Shown here: positions 12,517 through 14,006 of the stretch, piece by piece
How positions within the stretch are numbered: position 1 is the stretch's first letter
How the letters are laid out: each line of letters starts with the position of its first letter
Origin: an uncultured Paracoccaceae bacterium
Lineage (GTDB): Bacteria; Pseudomonadota; Alphaproteobacteria; Rhodobacterales; Rhodobacteraceae
Direction of reading: 5' to 3'
DNA: 14,006 nt
NCBI GenBank assembly: GCA_937907485.1
Contig: CALESR010000193.1
Coordinates: forward strand, 1-14,006
Made by a program: the position numbers and the translations under genes
Notes under the pieces: model-generated
Database searches by the model: none
What the model saw: the letters and a program-made list of their open reading frames with translations, nothing else
Told to the model about the DNA's origin: nothing

Positions 12517-13941
12517 ATGGATCACGACAAACCCCGGCTGGACTGGGACGAATTCGCCCGGCTGGGTGGCCGGATCGCCGAATGGGGCGCCGATTACCAC
12601 CGCACGCTGTCCGACCGTCCGGTGCGCGCGCCCTTGGTGCCGGGCGCGGTGGCGGCCCGCTTTCAGGCCACGCCACCCGAACTGGGGGTCGGGCTCGAGG
12701 GCCTTGTGGACGAGCTGGACGCCAAGGTGCTGCCCGGCCTGACCCATTGGCAACATCCTCGATTCTTTGCCTATTTCCCGGCCAATGCGACGCCGCCCTC
12801 GATGCTGGCCGATTTTGTCGCGGCGATTCTGGCGCAGCAGGGGATGCTTTGGCAGACCTCGCCGGCGACAACCGAAATCGAGACCGTGATGCTCGACTGG
12901 CTGCGGCAGGGGCTGGGCCTGCCGCAGGGGTTCCACGGGGTGATTCAGGACTCGGCCAGTTCGGCCACACTGGCCGCCGTGCTGGTGATGCGCGAACGCG
13001 CGCTGAACTGGGCGGGCAACCGGCAGGGGCTGGCGGGGCAGCCGCAGCTGCGGGTCTATTGCTCGGCCGAGGTGCATACCTCGGTCGACCGGGCGATCTG
13101 GGTCTCGGGGATCGGCGCGCAAAATCTGGTGCGCATCCCGACGCAGGGGCCCTTGCGCGGCATGGATACGCAGGCCCTGCGCGCGCAGATCGTCGCGGAC
13201 CGCGCGGCGGGCTTGGTGCCGGCCGGGCTGGTCGCCTGCATCGGCGGCACCGGCACCGGCGCCTGCGATGACCTGCGCGCGGTGCTGGCGGTGGCACGCG
13301 ACGAGGGGCTTTACAGCCATGTCGATGCCGCCTGGGCGGGCTCGGCGATGATTTGCCCGGAGTTCCGGACCCTCTGGGACGGGATCGAGGCGGCGGATTC
13401 GCTGGTGCTGAACCCGCACAAATGGCTGGGGGTGCAGTTCGACCTCTCGGCGCATTACCTGCGCGACCCGGAATCCCTGGTGAAAACCCTCGCCATCCAG
13501 CCGGAATACCTGAAGACGCATGGCAAGGACGGGTTCCTGAACTATAGCGAATGGTCGGTGCCGCTGGGGCGGCGGTTCCGGGCGCTGAAACTGTGGTTCG
13601 TGCTGCGCGCCTATGGGCTGGCAGGGCTGCGCGCGGTGATCCGCGACCATGTGCGCTGGTCACAGGCGCTGGCCGAGGATCTGCGCCAGGATGCGCGGTT
13701 CGAGATCGTCACCGAGCCGGTGCTGGCGCTGTTCACCCTGGCCTTGCACGGCGCCTCGGAGGCGCAGATGATCGACTATGTGAACCGGGTGAACGAGGAC
13801 GGGCGGATCTATGTCACGCAGGGGCGACTGTCGGCGCAACTGGGCGGACGGGTGGTGATGCGGTTTCAGGTCGGCAGTTTCGCCTGCAGCGAGGCGGATG
13901 TGCGGCAGGCGGGGGACGTGTTGCGGGAATTGGCGGGATAG
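12517..13941 (+). CDS. Group II PLP-dependent (aromatic-L-amino-acid type) decarboxylase
   Basis: A 474-aa cytoplasmic enzyme, normal for the family. It would remove the carboxyl group of an amino acid such as tryptophan, phenylalanine, tyrosine, DOPA or a relative to give the amine; the exact substrate is not readable. Motifs match animal and bacterial aromatic decarboxylases: THWQHPRFFAYFP (76-88), EVHTSVDRA (185-193, H187 stacks on the cofactor), HVDAAWAG (268-275, D270 binds the pyridine nitrogen), NPHKWLGVQFD (299-309, K302 the PLP lysine) and PLGRRFRALKLWF (349-361). Y331 in PEYLKTHG aligns with the loop Tyr332 of human DDC; retention of Tyr favours decarboxylation over aldehyde synthesis. 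Start ATG at 12517 has AGGAGG 5 bases upstream. An upstream TTG at 12466 lengthens the frame but is unlikely. A strong hairpin follows. Confidence 0.93.
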   Translation: MDHDKPRLDWDEFARLGGRIAEWGADYHRTLSDRPVRAPLVPGAVAARFQATPPELGVGLEGLVDELDAKVLPGLTHWQHPRFFAYFPANATPPSMLADFVAAILAQQGMLWQTSPATTEIETVMLDWLRQGLGLPQGFHGVIQDSASSATLAAVLVMRERALNWAGNRQGLAGQPQLRVYCSAEVHTSVDRAIWVSGIGAQNLVRIPTQGPLRGMDTQALRAQIVADRAAGLVPAGLVACIGGTGTGACDDLRAVLAVARDEGLYSHVDAAWAGSAMICPEFRTLWDGIEAADSLVLNPHKWLGVQFDLSAHYLRDPESLVKTLAIQPEYLKTHGKDGFLNYSEWSVPLGRRFRALKLWFVLRAYGLAGLRAVIRDHVRWSQALAEDLRQDARFEIVTEPVLALFTLALHGASEAQMIDYVNRVNEDGRIYVTQGRLSAQLGGRVVMRFQVGSFACSEADVRQAGDVLRELAG

Positions 13942-13944
13942 GGG

Positions 13945-13979
13945 CGTCGCGCGGCCCCCATCGAGGGGGCCACGCGACG
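13945..13979 (+). terminator. Strong GC hairpin after the decarboxylase gene
   Basis: CGTCGCG-C-GGCCCCC (13945-13959), loop ATCGA, GGGGGCC-A-CGCGACG (13965-13979): 14 paired bases with one C/A mismatch, beginning 4 bases after the stop codon. No T-run follows, so it is a terminator-like hairpin of uncertain type, perhaps factor-dependent. The sequence then runs to the window end as GC-rich intergenic DNA with no gene visible. Confidence 0.6.
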
Positions 13980-14006
13980 CGCGGGGGCGGCCCCGCCCGC
14001 CGTTCA

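Noticed and set aside
12475..13650. Two long minus-strand open frames antisense to the decarboxylase gene
   Set aside because: Both are Pro/Arg/His-rich shadows; the plus-strand product has every catalytic residue of the family.

Overview
The window is GC-rich (roughly 70% by eye), with strong G/C third-position bias and compact genes. The short prolyl-tRNA synthetase without the large bacterial insertion domain and the FutA/FbpA-type iron system suggest an alphaproteobacterium, most likely of the Rhodobacter/Paracoccus group (Rhodobacterales). This is inferred from gene content and codon style, not from a marker search. It reads as ordinary chromosome: no insertion sequence, integrase, phage gene, tRNA, rRNA or CRISPR array was seen.

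Layout, left to right. (1) 17-652 minus: eda, the KDPG aldolase of the Entner-Doudoroff pathway. (2) 653-1165: a 513-base divergent gap with a cluster of ATGTC-N-GACAT-like operator sites. (3) 1166-2632 plus: a membrane protein fused to a spermidine-synthase-like methyltransferase-fold domain, probably starting at GTG. It converges on (4) 2639-3463 minus, a YghU-type glutathione S-transferase. (5) 3592-4602 minus and 4818-6479 plus: a divergent iron(III) uptake pair, a periplasmic ferric-binding protein and a double-domain permease, with two operator-like palindromes between them. The ATPase partner is not in the window. (6) 6606-7262 plus: a Tat-exported L,D-transpeptidase, ending back to back with (7) 7263-7532 minus, a small lipoprotein. 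(8) 7585-9231 minus: a membrane-anchored pentapeptide-repeat protein containing 15 tandem 30-bp units. (9) 9490-10830 plus: proS, followed by a textbook rho-independent terminator. (10) 11078-11788 minus: a multi-pass membrane protein of unknown function. (11) 11878-12465 plus: a small conserved-looking protein with a Cys/His motif, then (12) 12517-13941 plus: a group II PLP-dependent decarboxylase of the aromatic amino acid type, followed by a strong GC hairpin.

Most genes are standalone or in pairs, not in a large operon. Sets that plausibly work together are the divergent iron pair, the 195-aa protein with the decarboxylase (same strand, 51-bp gap) and, more loosely, the two envelope proteins (L,D-transpeptidase and lipoprotein). 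I do not see a convincing new defence or biosynthetic system. The items most worth a second look are the pentapeptide-repeat array (two invariant faces and two variable faces predicted), the operator clusters at 764-900 and 4704-4746, the iron permease pair with no linked ATPase, and the uncharacterised Cys/His protein beside the decarboxylase.
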